Part shown: positions 7,964 through 16,067 of the stretch, in pieces
Numbering within the stretch: the stretch's first letter is position 1
Layout of the letters: each line of letters begins with the position of its first letter
Source of the DNA: Planctomycetota bacterium
GTDB lineage: Bacteria > Planctomycetota > UBA1135 > UBA2386
Length of the DNA: 64,000 nucleotides
NCBI GenBank assembly: GCA_020851075.1
Contig: JADZDL010000256.1
Location: 38,385 to 102,384 of the forward strand
Reading direction: 5' to 3'
Notes under the pieces: generated by a model
The model's input: the letters and a program-made list of their open reading frames with translations, nothing else
What the model was told of the DNA's origin: nothing
The model's database searches: none
Position numbers and translations under genes: made by a program

Positions 7964-8929
7964 GTGCGCATCCGGCCCACCGAGCTCGGTCTGAAGGGCG
8001 TGCTGCTGCTGTGCGCGCTCGACGTCGCCTTCCTGGCCACGGCCTACAGCAATCTGTTCTTCCTGCTCATCGCATTCTGTTGCGTCTTGGGCGGTCTTGG
8101 CCTGCTGTGGGCCATCAGCAACACCCGCGGCGTTGAGATCACGCGCCTCGAAGTGCCTCTCGCCGCCGCCGACCAACCGCGCGAACTTCGTTTCGTGCTG
8201 CACCATGCGCGCCGCCCAGCCGCCTACGACCTCGCCCTGAAACTGACGGCGGGCAACGCCTGCAGCGAGATTGCCCACATCGGCCGCTTCGAGGGCGAAC
8301 ACACCGTGCTCGCGACGTTGCCGCCGCAAGGGCGCGGTGTGCACCCCATCACCGGCGTGCAGGTTGTATCCCGCTACCCGTTCGGCTTGTTTCAGGTGAC
8401 GCGCAGCGTTCCGGTCGAAGCCGAACTCGTCACGCATCCGCGTGTTCTCACGCCGGCCGAGATCGCGGCCAAAGCTGGCGCTGGCGACCACGACCTCGTC
8501 TGCCTCACGGGCGCCCGCAGCAACAGCATTGCCGGGCTGCGCACGTTCCGCACCGGCGATACCACCGCGGACATCCACTGGAAGGCCACCGCGCGGCGCG
8601 GGCAGCCAGTGGTGAAAGAACGCGAACACGACTGCGGCGATCTCGTCGAGATCGTGCTCGATCGGCGCTGCGCCGACGAGCACTTCGAAGCCGCCTTGTC
8701 CCTGGCGACTACGGCCATCCTGCAAGCGTGCGCGGACCAGCGACCGGTGCAATTCCGCAGCCAGGGCTTCGCGGTGAAACTCGGCGGCACCCAACCTTCG
8801 CCAACGCCACTTCTGCGCTGGCTCGCGGCTGCGAGTCCACTGCCGAACGACGCCCCACCGCCACCGCGCGGCAACCCGGGTTGCCTGCGCTTGCCGCGAC
8901 TTCGCCAAGGGGAGGCGATCGATGCCTGA
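7964..8929 (+). CDS. DUF58 domain protein, membrane anchored
   Basis: 321 residues, GTG start 10 bp after the MoxR stop. Two hydrophobic segments lie at about residues 8-50 (VLLLCALDVAFLATAYS and LFFLLIAFCCVLGG). The family signature GLRTFRTGDTTADIHWKATA followed by GQPVVKERE is intact in the second half. DUF58 proteins contain a degenerate vWA-like domain and partner MoxR ATPases. The last 8 bp overlap the transglutaminase gene, implying translational coupling. Confidence 0.9.
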   Translation: MRIRPTELGLKGVLLLCALDVAFLATAYSNLFFLLIAFCCVLGGLGLLWAISNTRGVEITRLEVPLAAADQPRELRFVLHHARRPAAYDLALKLTAGNACSEIAHIGRFEGEHTVLATLPPQGRGVHPITGVQVVSRYPFGLFQVTRSVPVEAELVTHPRVLTPAEIAAKAGAGDHDLVCLTGARSNSIAGLRTFRTGDTTADIHWKATARRGQPVVKEREHDCGDLVEIVLDRRCADEHFEAALSLATTAILQACADQRPVQFRSQGFAVKLGGTQPSPTPLLRWLAAASPLPNDAPPPPRGNPGCLRLPRLRQGEAIDA

Positions 8930-10883
8930 TTGCCTGCACCCCCTGCTGCTCCTGCTCACGCTGCTCGACCTCGGCTTCGTGCAGGCTACCGACGTGGTCT
9001 CCGTTACCGGCCTGCTGCCGCTGTGGCTGTTGGCCGCGGCGTCACCGTGGCTACGTTCGCTGCAGCGCTTCCTCAGTTATCGCATCGCCTGGAACGTCGG
9101 GGTGCTGCTCGTCTTCACTCTGCTCGTGCGTCACGCGTCGACCACGGGGCTGCTGCACATGCTCGAAGACGGCCTGCTGCTCGCCGTACTCTGTCAGGTC
9201 CACCTGCTCAACAACGTGGGTGAACGGCAGCGACCCGACCTCGTCTTCTTCAATTCCTTCCTGATCGCGTTCGTCACGAGCTTCTTCGCACCTGACCTCT
9301 GGTGGTCACTGCTGTTTGTCGCGCACGCCATAGCCCTCGTACCAGCACTGCAGGTGAACGTGCTCGCGCGGCGCGGTTGCGAGGTCACCAGGCCTCTCAT
9401 GCTCGCCATTCTGCGCGATAGCCTGCCCCGCACGGCCGCCATTGGCGCCGCTACGGCATTCGTCTTCGTGCTCTGCCCACGCGACTTCCGGCGCCCTGGC
9501 TGGCTCGGCGATGCGCTGGCACTTGGCGCCCAACTCGAAGCCGGTCTCGGCGAACAGATCCGGCTCGACAACGAGCGGCCGACCCATCTTGGCAACGAGA
9601 TCGTGCTACGCATCGAACCCGACTCCGGGGAACCCACATCGGTCCCGCATCATTGGCGCGGCACAGCCTTCTCGATCTTTGAGGGCAATGCCTGGCAACC
9701 GCAGGACGCGCTGCGCTTCGGTTCTCCCTTCTCCACCGACCCTATCTGGGAAACGAAGCCGGATGGCAGCTGGCGACGCAGCATGCGACCACAGCCCGGC
9801 CTGCTGCGAGTTCGCCTCTACGACACCGCGTGCAAACGTGTGCCATCTCCTTTGTCCGCCTGCGCGCTCGAACTGGCCGACACGGGTGGCCTGCTGCTCG
9901 CCCCGAAGCCGTACGGCGTCTTTGGCTTTCTACGGGTCGATGACGCGCCGCAGAACTCGCTCGACTACACGATTCGCCTGAGTGCCGTACCGGGCCGAAT
10001 GACGGTCACGCCCCGCGCGCGCGAGCACTTCCTCGAACTCACGGCACTCGCCGTTCCGCAGGTTGCGAAGAGCCTCGCGCAACAACTGCGCGACCAGTTG
10101 CCTGTGGAAAGTGATCCCGCGACGATCGCGCGGCACAGCGCACGCTGGCTGCAGGAACACCGGCGGTATCTGTTGCCCGGCGAACCCGGATTCGCGCGCA
10201 ACATCGACGAGTTCCTGCTCGGCTCGGGTGGGGGTCATTGCGAGTACTTCGCCACCGCACTCGCGCTCGTGCTGCGCCTGCAGGGTGTGCCGTGCCGGCT
10301 CGTCGGCGGCTACCTCGCCCACGAATGGGATCCTGCGACCCATTCGGTCATCGCGCGGGCCCGCGACGCCCACGCTTGGGTCGAAGCGTTGCTGCCCGAC
10401 GGCAGCTGGCTCACTCTCGATGCGACCCCCGCAAGCGACGTCATGGGCACCCGTTCGGCGACGCCGACGTGGTGGAGCAGCACGCGCGAACAGCTGGAAG
10501 GCATGTGGAATGCCGTCGTGAGCTTTGACGGCAAGAAGCGCACGGAACTCGTCGACACGGTGCTGAACCTGCCAGCGCGGCTCTTCGCGACCGTTCGCGA
10601 CTTCCCGCTCGCCACCGGGGCGATCGTGCTCGCCATAGGCCTGCTGGTCCGCGCCCGCCGCCGCAAGCGGCAGACCCTGCCGGCAATCGTCGATCTCCTG
10701 CACGCCGCGCAATCCTGCGGACTGCAACTGCGAGCCGGCGAAACGCCGCGCGAACTGCTCCAGCGGGCTGCCGCGCACCAGGATCCCGAGATCCCACCGG
10801 CGCGGCTGGCAACGCTCGAGAAAGCGGCACTACAGCACGAAGCAAGCCGCTATGCCAACGCAACGGCCGGGCGCGAACGCTGA
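8922..10883 (+). CDS. TgpA-like membrane transglutaminase
   Basis: 653 residues. Five to six N-terminal membrane helices (residues about 1-190, the DUF3488/TgpA part) are followed by a periplasmic region and a transglutaminase core with the full catalytic triad: Cys440 in GGHCEYFA, His484 in DAHAWVE and Asp500 in TLDATPA. Another helix at about 565-585 precedes a cytoplasmic tail resembling DUF4129. TgpA of Pseudomonas is essential with a periplasmic transglutaminase activity; here the role is inferred from family. It is the last gene of the run that begins at 2266 and converges with the peptidase at 10886. Confidence 0.9.
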   Translation: MPDCLHPLLLLLTLLDLGFVQATDVVSVTGLLPLWLLAAASPWLRSLQRFLSYRIAWNVGVLLVFTLLVRHASTTGLLHMLEDGLLLAVLCQVHLLNNVGERQRPDLVFFNSFLIAFVTSFFAPDLWWSLLFVAHAIALVPALQVNVLARRGCEVTRPLMLAILRDSLPRTAAIGAATAFVFVLCPRDFRRPGWLGDALALGAQLEAGLGEQIRLDNERPTHLGNEIVLRIEPDSGEPTSVPHHWRGTAFSIFEGNAWQPQDALRFGSPFSTDPIWETKPDGSWRRSMRPQPGLLRVRLYDTACKRVPSPLSACALELADTGGLLLAPKPYGVFGFLRVDDAPQNSLDYTIRLSAVPGRMTVTPRAREHFLELTALAVPQVAKSLAQQLRDQLPVESDPATIARHSARWLQEHRRYLLPGEPGFARNIDEFLLGSGGGHCEYFATALALVLRLQGVPCRLVGGYLAHEWDPATHSVIARARDAHAWVEALLPDGSWLTLDATPASDVMGTRSATPTWWSSTREQLEGMWNAVVSFDGKKRTELVDTVLNLPARLFATVRDFPLATGAIVLAIGLLVRARRRKRQTLPAIVDLLHAAQSCGLQLRAGETPRELLQRAAAHQDPEIPPARLATLEKAALQHEASRYANATAGRER

Positions 10884-10885
10884 GT

Positions 10886-12277
10886 TCAGCGATTCGCGAG
10901 CACACTCGCGGCGTACGCGATCACCGCCGCTCCCAGCGCGAGCTCACGTTCGTTGACCATCGGCAGGTCATCCGCGGCCGTGTGGTGGTAGTCGAAGTAC
11001 CGCTGGCCATCGACCCACAGGCCAAAACACGGCACGCCAGCCTTGTGCAGCGGTCCGATATCGGCGCCACCCGCACCGGCACCCGCCGCGAACGCTCCCG
11101 CCCCGAGATCCTGCAGCGGCAAGAACAGCTTGCGCACGGCCTCGGCCTCCGCATCGCGCAGCGACGTCGAGAATCCTTGCGGCGAGAAGCCACCACCATC
11201 CGTCTCGATCGCCGCTTTGTGCAGCGACATCTCGTCTTTGTGGGTCTCCGCGTAGGCCAGCGCACCGCGCAGTCCGTTCTCCTCGTTGGCAAACAGCACC
11301 ACGCGGATCGTGCGCTTGGGCCGCACACCACACGCCTTCAACAGGCGCACCGCTTCGAGCACGTGGGCGATGCCGGTGCCATCGTCGTGCGCCCCCCGAC
11401 CGAGGTCCCACGCATCGAGATGCCCGCCGATCACGACCACCTCGTCGGGCCGTTCGCTGCCGCGCAGCTCACCCACCACATTCGCGCCCGGAACATCGGG
11501 ATGCGTCTGGCAGCCGAGCACGAGATGCACACGCACCGGCCCCAACTTGAGCTGCGCCGACAGTGCCTCGGCATCCACCGTCGCCACGGCAGCCGCCGGC
11601 ACTTTGGTCACCGCTTCGTCGTAGTGCATCGCCCCCGTGTGCGGATACTCATCGATCGTCGTCGTCATCGAACGTACGATTGCGCCGATCGCGCCAACCT
11701 TGCCAGCCTCGATGGCGCCGTTGCTGCGCTGCGGCACCGCTTCGCCATAAGCCTGCCCGGTGCGCCGCAGGATGCGCGGCATCGGCCGGTTGAAGAACAC
11801 GATCTTGCCGCGCGCCTTCTCGCCGAGTTCCTGTAACTGCTCGAACGTGCGCACTTCGATCACTTCGGCTTCGATGCCATGCTCGGGCGTCGCAATGCTG
11901 CCGCCGAGCGCACACACGCGCAGCGGCATGGCGCCAGCGCCGACGACCTCAGCGCGCTCTTCGCCTCGCACCCAACACGGCACCATGCACGGCTCGGCAC
12001 GAATGTTCTCGAGCCCGATCTCGCGCATCGTCGCAAGCCCCCACTGCACGGCGTCGTTGTAGCCTGGCGAACCACTGAGGCGCTTGGGGGCTGCCGTCAC
12101 CAGCCCCTTCAAGATCTCGATTGCATGATTGTCGGCTAGCGCGCGATCGGCGAGCTGCGCGCACCGCGCCGCGAGCAGAGGATCCGCGGCGGTGCTCGCA
12201 GCAGCCGAGCTCGAGGATTCGGGGACCTTACAGGCGACCAAGACGATCGCCGCCGCCAGCAACGCTGCAGTGCGCAT
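10886..12277 (-). CDS. M28-family metallopeptidase lipoprotein (carboxypeptidase Q-like)
   Basis: 463 residues from the ATG at 12277, which creates a lipoprotein signal (MRTAALLAAAIVLVAC). A PA-type insert (residues about 130-230) precedes the zinc peptidase core. Metal ligands: His and Asp in GGHLDAWDLGRGAHDDGTG, Glu-Glu in FANEENG, Asp in ETDGGG and the final His in YHHTAAD. The stretch KACGVRPKRTIRVVLFANEE closely follows carboxypeptidase Q/plasma glutamate carboxypeptidase. It probably trims peptides outside the cytoplasm. Its ATG overlaps the stop of the upstream hydratase gene (ATGA). Confidence 0.9.
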   Translation of the reverse strand: MRTAALLAAAIVLVACKVPESSSSAAASTAADPLLAARCAQLADRALADNHAIEILKGLVTAAPKRLSGSPGYNDAVQWGLATMREIGLENIRAEPCMVPCWVRGEERAEVVGAGAMPLRVCALGGSIATPEHGIEAEVIEVRTFEQLQELGEKARGKIVFFNRPMPRILRRTGQAYGEAVPQRSNGAIEAGKVGAIGAIVRSMTTTIDEYPHTGAMHYDEAVTKVPAAAVATVDAEALSAQLKLGPVRVHLVLGCQTHPDVPGANVVGELRGSERPDEVVVIGGHLDAWDLGRGAHDDGTGIAHVLEAVRLLKACGVRPKRTIRVVLFANEENGLRGALAYAETHKDEMSLHKAAIETDGGGFSPQGFSTSLRDAEAEAVRKLFLPLQDLGAGAFAAGAGAGGADIGPLHKAGVPCFGLWVDGQRYFDYHHTAADDLPMVNERELALGAAVIAYAASVLANR

Positions 12278-13062
12278 CACGACATCCACCCCGGCGTACG
12301 CTTGCCGAGGAATGCGGCGAAGCCTTCCTTCGCCTCGGGAGTAGATCGCAGTTGCGCGATCCATTTCGAAGTCACGGGAATCGCGTCTTCGAGCGACAGG
12401 CCATCCACGGCCACGATCAGGTTCTTCGCACTCGCCACCGCCGCAGGTCCGGCGGCGAGCAGTTCGTTCACGGCCTTCTGCACCGTTGCATCGAGTTCGC
12501 CTTCGGGCACCGCGCGCTGCACAAGACCGATACGCTGCGCTTCACGGCCATCAAAGCGCTCGCCGGTGAGAAACAACGTTCGCGCGCGACCAGCGCCGAT
12601 CTTCTGCATGACAAATGGCGAGATCACCGCCGGCACAATGCCGAGCTTGACCTCGGTGAGGCCAAACAGGCAGTCCTCGGTGCAGAACGCCATGTCGACC
12701 GCCGCCGTGAGCCCCGTGCCGCCGCCGAGCGCGTGGCCGTGAATGCGCGCGACGACCGGCTTCTTGCAGCGCGCGATGGCGAGGAACATACGCGCCATAC
12801 GTTCGGCGGAGCGCTGGTTCTCCGCGACTGGCAAGTCGGCCTGCTCGGTCATCCACGCGAGATCCGCGCCAGCCGAAAAACTCTTGCCGTTGCCCGACAG
12901 CACGACGACGCGCGCGTTCGCATCCGCATCGGCAGCCGCGAACGCCGCTTGCAGTTCTTCGACAACGGTTCCGTTGAACGCGTTGCGAACCTCGGGACGG
13001 TTGAGGCGGATGTGCAGGACGGGGCCCTGCGAGGCAACTTCGAGCGTCTGGTAGGCAGCCAT
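12277..13062 (-). CDS. liuC: Enoyl-CoA hydratase/isomerase, methylglutaconyl-CoA hydratase-like
   Basis: 261 residues. Crotonase landmarks: oxyanion-hole segments SFSAGADLAWM and HGHALGGGTGL, and the catalytic Glu in LFGLTEVKLGIVPAVISPFV. The last segment and the following GERFDGREAQRIGLV are typical of LiuC/AUH-like enzymes, which hydrate 3-methylglutaconyl-CoA in leucine breakdown. A methylcrotonyl-CoA carboxylase beta gene lies at 38407, which supports a leucine pathway, but the two are not adjacent, so the symbol is tentative. ATG at 13062; the stop overlaps the start of the M28 peptidase gene. Confidence 0.8.
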   Translation of the reverse strand: MAAYQTLEVASQGPVLHIRLNRPEVRNAFNGTVVEELQAAFAAADADANARVVVLSGNGKSFSAGADLAWMTEQADLPVAENQRSAERMARMFLAIARCKKPVVARIHGHALGGGTGLTAAVDMAFCTEDCLFGLTEVKLGIVPAVISPFVMQKIGAGRARTLFLTGERFDGREAQRIGLVQRAVPEGELDATVQKAVNELLAAGPAAVASAKNLIVAVDGLSLEDAIPVTSKWIAQLRSTPEAKEGFAAFLGKRTPGWMS

Positions 13063-13157
13063 GGCAGGCAGAGAGAGTGGCGACTGCGGGCTCGGGAGTC
13101 CAGTAAGCGCGCAGAATCGATCGCGACGTTGGCGGCAGGGTCGAGGATGATGCGCGC

Positions 13158-13946
13158 ATGTCGCTGGCCCAGATCCTGCTCTGCTCGCTCCTGCTCGCAA
13201 CCTCGTGCACGTCCCGGCCGCCCGCCACCGACAAGCTGTTGCCGCTGCCCGGCGAAGCTTTCCTGCTGGGTGGCCACGAAGCGTTCTTGATCCTGCCGGC
13301 GATGCCCAACACGGCCGGGCCGGTGCCTTGGGTGCTCTACGCCCCGACGCTGCGGGGACTGCCGAGTTCGGCCGAGAAATGGCTGTTCGAACGGTTGCTC
13401 GCTACGGGCATCGCCATCGCCGGCATCGATGTCGGCGAGTCCTACGGCAATCCCGCGGGTTGCGCGCTCTACGACCAACTCTACGACTACCTGACCAACG
13501 AACGCGGGCTATCGAGGCTCCCGGTGCTGCTGGGGCGCAGCCGCGGCGGCCTCATGACGCTGTCCTGGGCCGCGGAGCGCGCGGATCGCGTCGGCGCCTT
13601 CGCGGGCATCTATCCGGTATGCGACCTGCGCAGCTATCCGGGACTCGACAAGGCTGCTGGAGCCTTTGGCACCACGCAGGAAGGCCTCGCGGCAAGACTC
13701 CCGCAGTGCAACCCGATCGACCGCCTGGTCTCACTCGCTGCCGCGCACGTGCCGTGCTTCGCCGTGCACGGCGACCGCGACAAGACCGTGCCGCTCGCCG
13801 CCAATTCGGGCGCCTTGGCCGAACGCCTGGCCGCACTCGGCAACCCGATGGAACTGCAGGTACTACCGGGACGCGGCCACGACATGGACCTCGGCTTCTT
13901 CCACAACGAAGCACTGCTCGCGTTTGTGATCCGCTGCGCTCACTGA
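13158..13946 (+). CDS. Alpha/beta hydrolase lipoprotein
   Basis: 262 residues. The N-terminus MSLAQILLCSLLLATSC is a lipoprotein signal with Cys17 as the likely lipidated residue. Nucleophile elbow GRSRGG (Ser), acid in HGDRDKTVP and His in GRGHDMD complete a hydrolase triad. The elbow G-R-S-R-G resembles prolyl oligopeptidase-type and dienelactone hydrolase-type folds. Substrate unknown. It is divergent from liuC (95 bp) and its 3' end overlaps the convergent esterase gene by 7 bp. Confidence 0.8.
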   Translation: MSLAQILLCSLLLATSCTSRPPATDKLLPLPGEAFLLGGHEAFLILPAMPNTAGPVPWVLYAPTLRGLPSSAEKWLFERLLATGIAIAGIDVGESYGNPAGCALYDQLYDYLTNERGLSRLPVLLGRSRGGLMTLSWAAERADRVGAFAGIYPVCDLRSYPGLDKAAGAFGTTQEGLAARLPQCNPIDRLVSLAAAHVPCFAVHGDRDKTVPLAANSGALAERLAALGNPMELQVLPGRGHDMDLGFFHNEALLAFVIRCAH

Positions 13947-14767
13947 GCGCGCGCCGGCCAAAGCGTCGCGCGGAAGGCCTTCTCCTTGGTCGCGCGGAAG
14001 ATCGTGTTGTGGTGTTCTTCGGGCCGCGGGTCGTAGACCCATCGCAAATCGGCGGGAGCATTCGCCTTCAACTGCATCACGAGCTGATCGGTAAATCGGT
14101 AGATATCGCGCTCATCCGCGGCGGTAAACCAAAGCCAACGTTGCTTACCACGCAAGGAAGAGAGCCTCTCCGCAGCTTGCTTCACGATCGCGTGATCGTT
14201 CCACCACAAACTCGGACTCATCGCGATGTAGCGATCGAACAGGTCCGGCGCCTCGAACAGGGTCTCGACCACGAACAGCCCCGCGAGCGATTCGCCGACG
14301 ATCGCGCGTTCGCCCGTGCAGCGGTACCGCCGCTCGATCTCGGGCATCAATTCGCTCGCCACAAACTCACGGAACGCGCGCGAACCACCGACTACGGGCG
14401 CAACCTTGCGATCCTCGGCCACCGCCGTCTCGCCGGTCAGGTCGCGCCGCCGCTGCGTGTTTTCGATGCCGACCACGATCACCGGAGCGATCGCGCCCTC
14501 GCGGATGAGCGCATCCACGGTATTCGTGATATGTGGAAAGTCCTCGGCAATGCCCCCGTCGGGCATATACAGAACCGGGAACGGCCGCTGCGAAGTCGCG
14601 TAGTCCGGTGGCAGATAGACGTTGATCGGGCGCAGCTCGCCCGTGTGCTTCGACGCGACCGTGAAGTAGTCGTGGGGCAGGATCGGGTCCGGCGGCAACA
14701 CCGGCGCAACCGCCGAGCAGCCCGATAGCACACCGACCAGCAGCGGGAACAAGCGAGGTGACACCAT
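13940..14767 (-). CDS. Esterase D / Fes-like putative esterase lipoprotein
   Basis: 275 residues from the ATG at 14767, giving a lipoprotein signal (MVSPRLFPLLVGVLSGC). The order RPINVYLPPDY, PVLYMPDGG, IVVGIENTQRRRDL, GERAIVGESLAGL (Ser nucleophile) and the C-terminal EEHHNT (His) is that of the esterase D/enterochelin esterase-like family. Such proteins hydrolyse esters of sugars, siderophores or S-formylglutathione; being extracytoplasmic, a carbohydrate or siderophore ester is more plausible. The transposase gene ends 53 bp upstream. Confidence 0.8.
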   Translation of the reverse strand: MVSPRLFPLLVGVLSGCSAVAPVLPPDPILPHDYFTVASKHTGELRPINVYLPPDYATSQRPFPVLYMPDGGIAEDFPHITNTVDALIREGAIAPVIVVGIENTQRRRDLTGETAVAEDRKVAPVVGGSRAFREFVASELMPEIERRYRCTGERAIVGESLAGLFVVETLFEAPDLFDRYIAMSPSLWWNDHAIVKQAAERLSSLRGKQRWLWFTAADERDIYRFTDQLVMQLKANAPADLRWVYDPRPEEHHNTIFRATKEKAFRATLWPARAQ

Positions 14768-14820
14768 GCGCAACCCACTGTGGCGATCGCCTGGCCACGT
14801 GTCCAGCGGCAGCGACACGC

Positions 14821-15567
14821 TCATGCTGGCAACTCGTGCACCGACAGCAACCCGTGTCGCCGCCAGCCGATCGTCAACATCCATGTGCGCGCATCCGCGA
14901 CCGGGCGAAGGATGCCTTCGAGCCCCCGCACGCGGAAGGTCTCGCGGAAGCCTGTGAACCAGGGTGCGCTCGTGTACGTATCGATCGCGGCAGGAACCTG
15001 TATCTCACGACCTTCGGTCGCGTGCTTCTTACCGTTGCCAAGCACATACCGAAGCACATTGCGCACCTCGCGCGGCGTCTTCAGGATGCGATCGTGGTAA
15101 CGATCGGCGAACACGCGGCCACGGCGACGCCAGAGCTTGTTGAGCACGCGCGCGATGCGGATCATGAGGCCCTGCAAGCCGCGCGATAACGAGGTGCGAT
15201 CGCTCGCTTCGACGACCAAGTGGAGATGGTCGTTGAGGACGGCGTAGTGCGTGAGGCGGAAGCCGTTGCGCTCGCAACCAGCGGCGAACGCAGCGCGAAG
15301 GGCCGTGTATTCGCCGCGATTGCGCAAACGCGGCAATCCCCGCTGCAGCTTCAACGTGACATGGGCGGGAAAACGCGCCGCCAGCGGCGCGCGAACGACG
15401 TGCGCTACCCCGGCCTGCCCGTGCTTCGGCTTGCGACCAGCGCCGGCGCGGCGACCGCCGTGCTGTGGCCGGAATGGCAGGACGCCGGTGGCCTCCGACG
15501 GCATTGGTCGGGAACCAACCCGCTTCGCGGTGCTGCGCGCCGAGCTTGCTTCCTTAGCGGTTGCCAT
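14821..15567 (-). mobile_element. REP-associated tyrosine transposase (Y1 HUH type), apparently intact
   Basis: 248 residues from the ATG at 15567. The HUH core is present: strand and His pair NDHLHLVVE (His114, His116) and the helix VFADRYHDRILKTPREVRNVLRYVLGN with the likely nucleophile Tyr174. A basic Gly/Arg-rich N-terminus (GGRRAGAGRKPKHG) is typical of RAYT proteins. These single-strand transposases move REP palindromes and are often single-copy, domesticated genes. I found no convincing flanking REP elements. It sits between the radical SAM pair and the esterase, on their strand, with its own AT-rich promoter. Confidence 0.85.
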
Positions 15568-15576
15568 CTTGATTCG

Positions 15577-15608
15577 GCATATATATGCAATCCCCGATCG
15601 TATTGCAA
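15577..15608 (-). promoter_or_regulatory. AT-rich promoter of the transposase, overlapping a palindrome
   Basis: Reading the minus strand: TTGCAA (15608-15603), a 17-bp spacer and TATATA (15585-15580), placing the transcript start within about 10 nt of the ATG, so the mRNA is almost leaderless. The -10 lies inside the perfect 12-bp palindrome GCATATATATGC (15577-15588). This patch is far more AT-rich than its surroundings, which fits acquisition together with the transposase or an autoregulatory operator. Confidence 0.5.
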
Positions 15609-15623
15609 GCGTCGTCGCCCGAA

Positions 15624-16061
15624 TCAGCGCCTGCCGGCCACCAGGCAATAGCCATCGAGTCGCGCCGCTTCCGCGACCATGTCCCCAGCGTCTGGCACGT
15701 GGAATGCATGCAGTCGGAAGGGTGGCCATCCTGCGTGCGCAACACCGAGTGCGACTCCGGGGAACCTCGTACGCAAACTCGCCTTGTGCGCGATGAGCCG
15801 CGCGTAGTCCTCCGGGCTGCGAAGCCACCAGCGCTCCGCGCGATCCTCGGGGCAAAGTTCGCGCCAACGAGCTTCGAAGGCCGCCGCACGCACCTGCGCG
15901 TCCGCCGCCTCACGGCGCGCATAGAGGCTCGTCGCCGCACGGGCCCAAGGCGAGAGACTCTCGCGCGCCACCACCACGATCTGGAGCACCGCGAGTGCGG
16001 CGGCAAGTTCGTTCGCCTGCGGCAGGCCAAGAGGCGTCAGCACGAAGAATGCGTCCTTCAC
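15624..16061 (-). CDS. Small protein of unknown function, partner of the radical SAM gene
   Basis: 145 residues, GTG start 6 bp after the radical SAM stop, so almost certainly co-translated. It begins MKDAFFVLTPLGLPQANELAAALAVL and has a helical, Trp/Arg-rich middle (RWRELCPEDRAERWWLRSPEDYARL) and a mixed C-terminus ending EAARLDGYCLVAGRR. There is no signal peptide or membrane segment. I do not recognise a family. It is too long for a typical RiPP precursor and lacks a core-like tail, so it is more likely an accessory protein or a substrate enzyme of the SAM protein. Confidence 0.65.
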   Translation of the reverse strand: MKDAFFVLTPLGLPQANELAAALAVLQIVVVARESLSPWARAATSLYARREAADAQVRAAAFEARWRELCPEDRAERWWLRSPEDYARLIAHKASLRTRFPGVALGVAHAGWPPFRLHAFHVPDAGDMVAEAARLDGYCLVAGRR

Positions 16062-16067
16062 GGCAAA

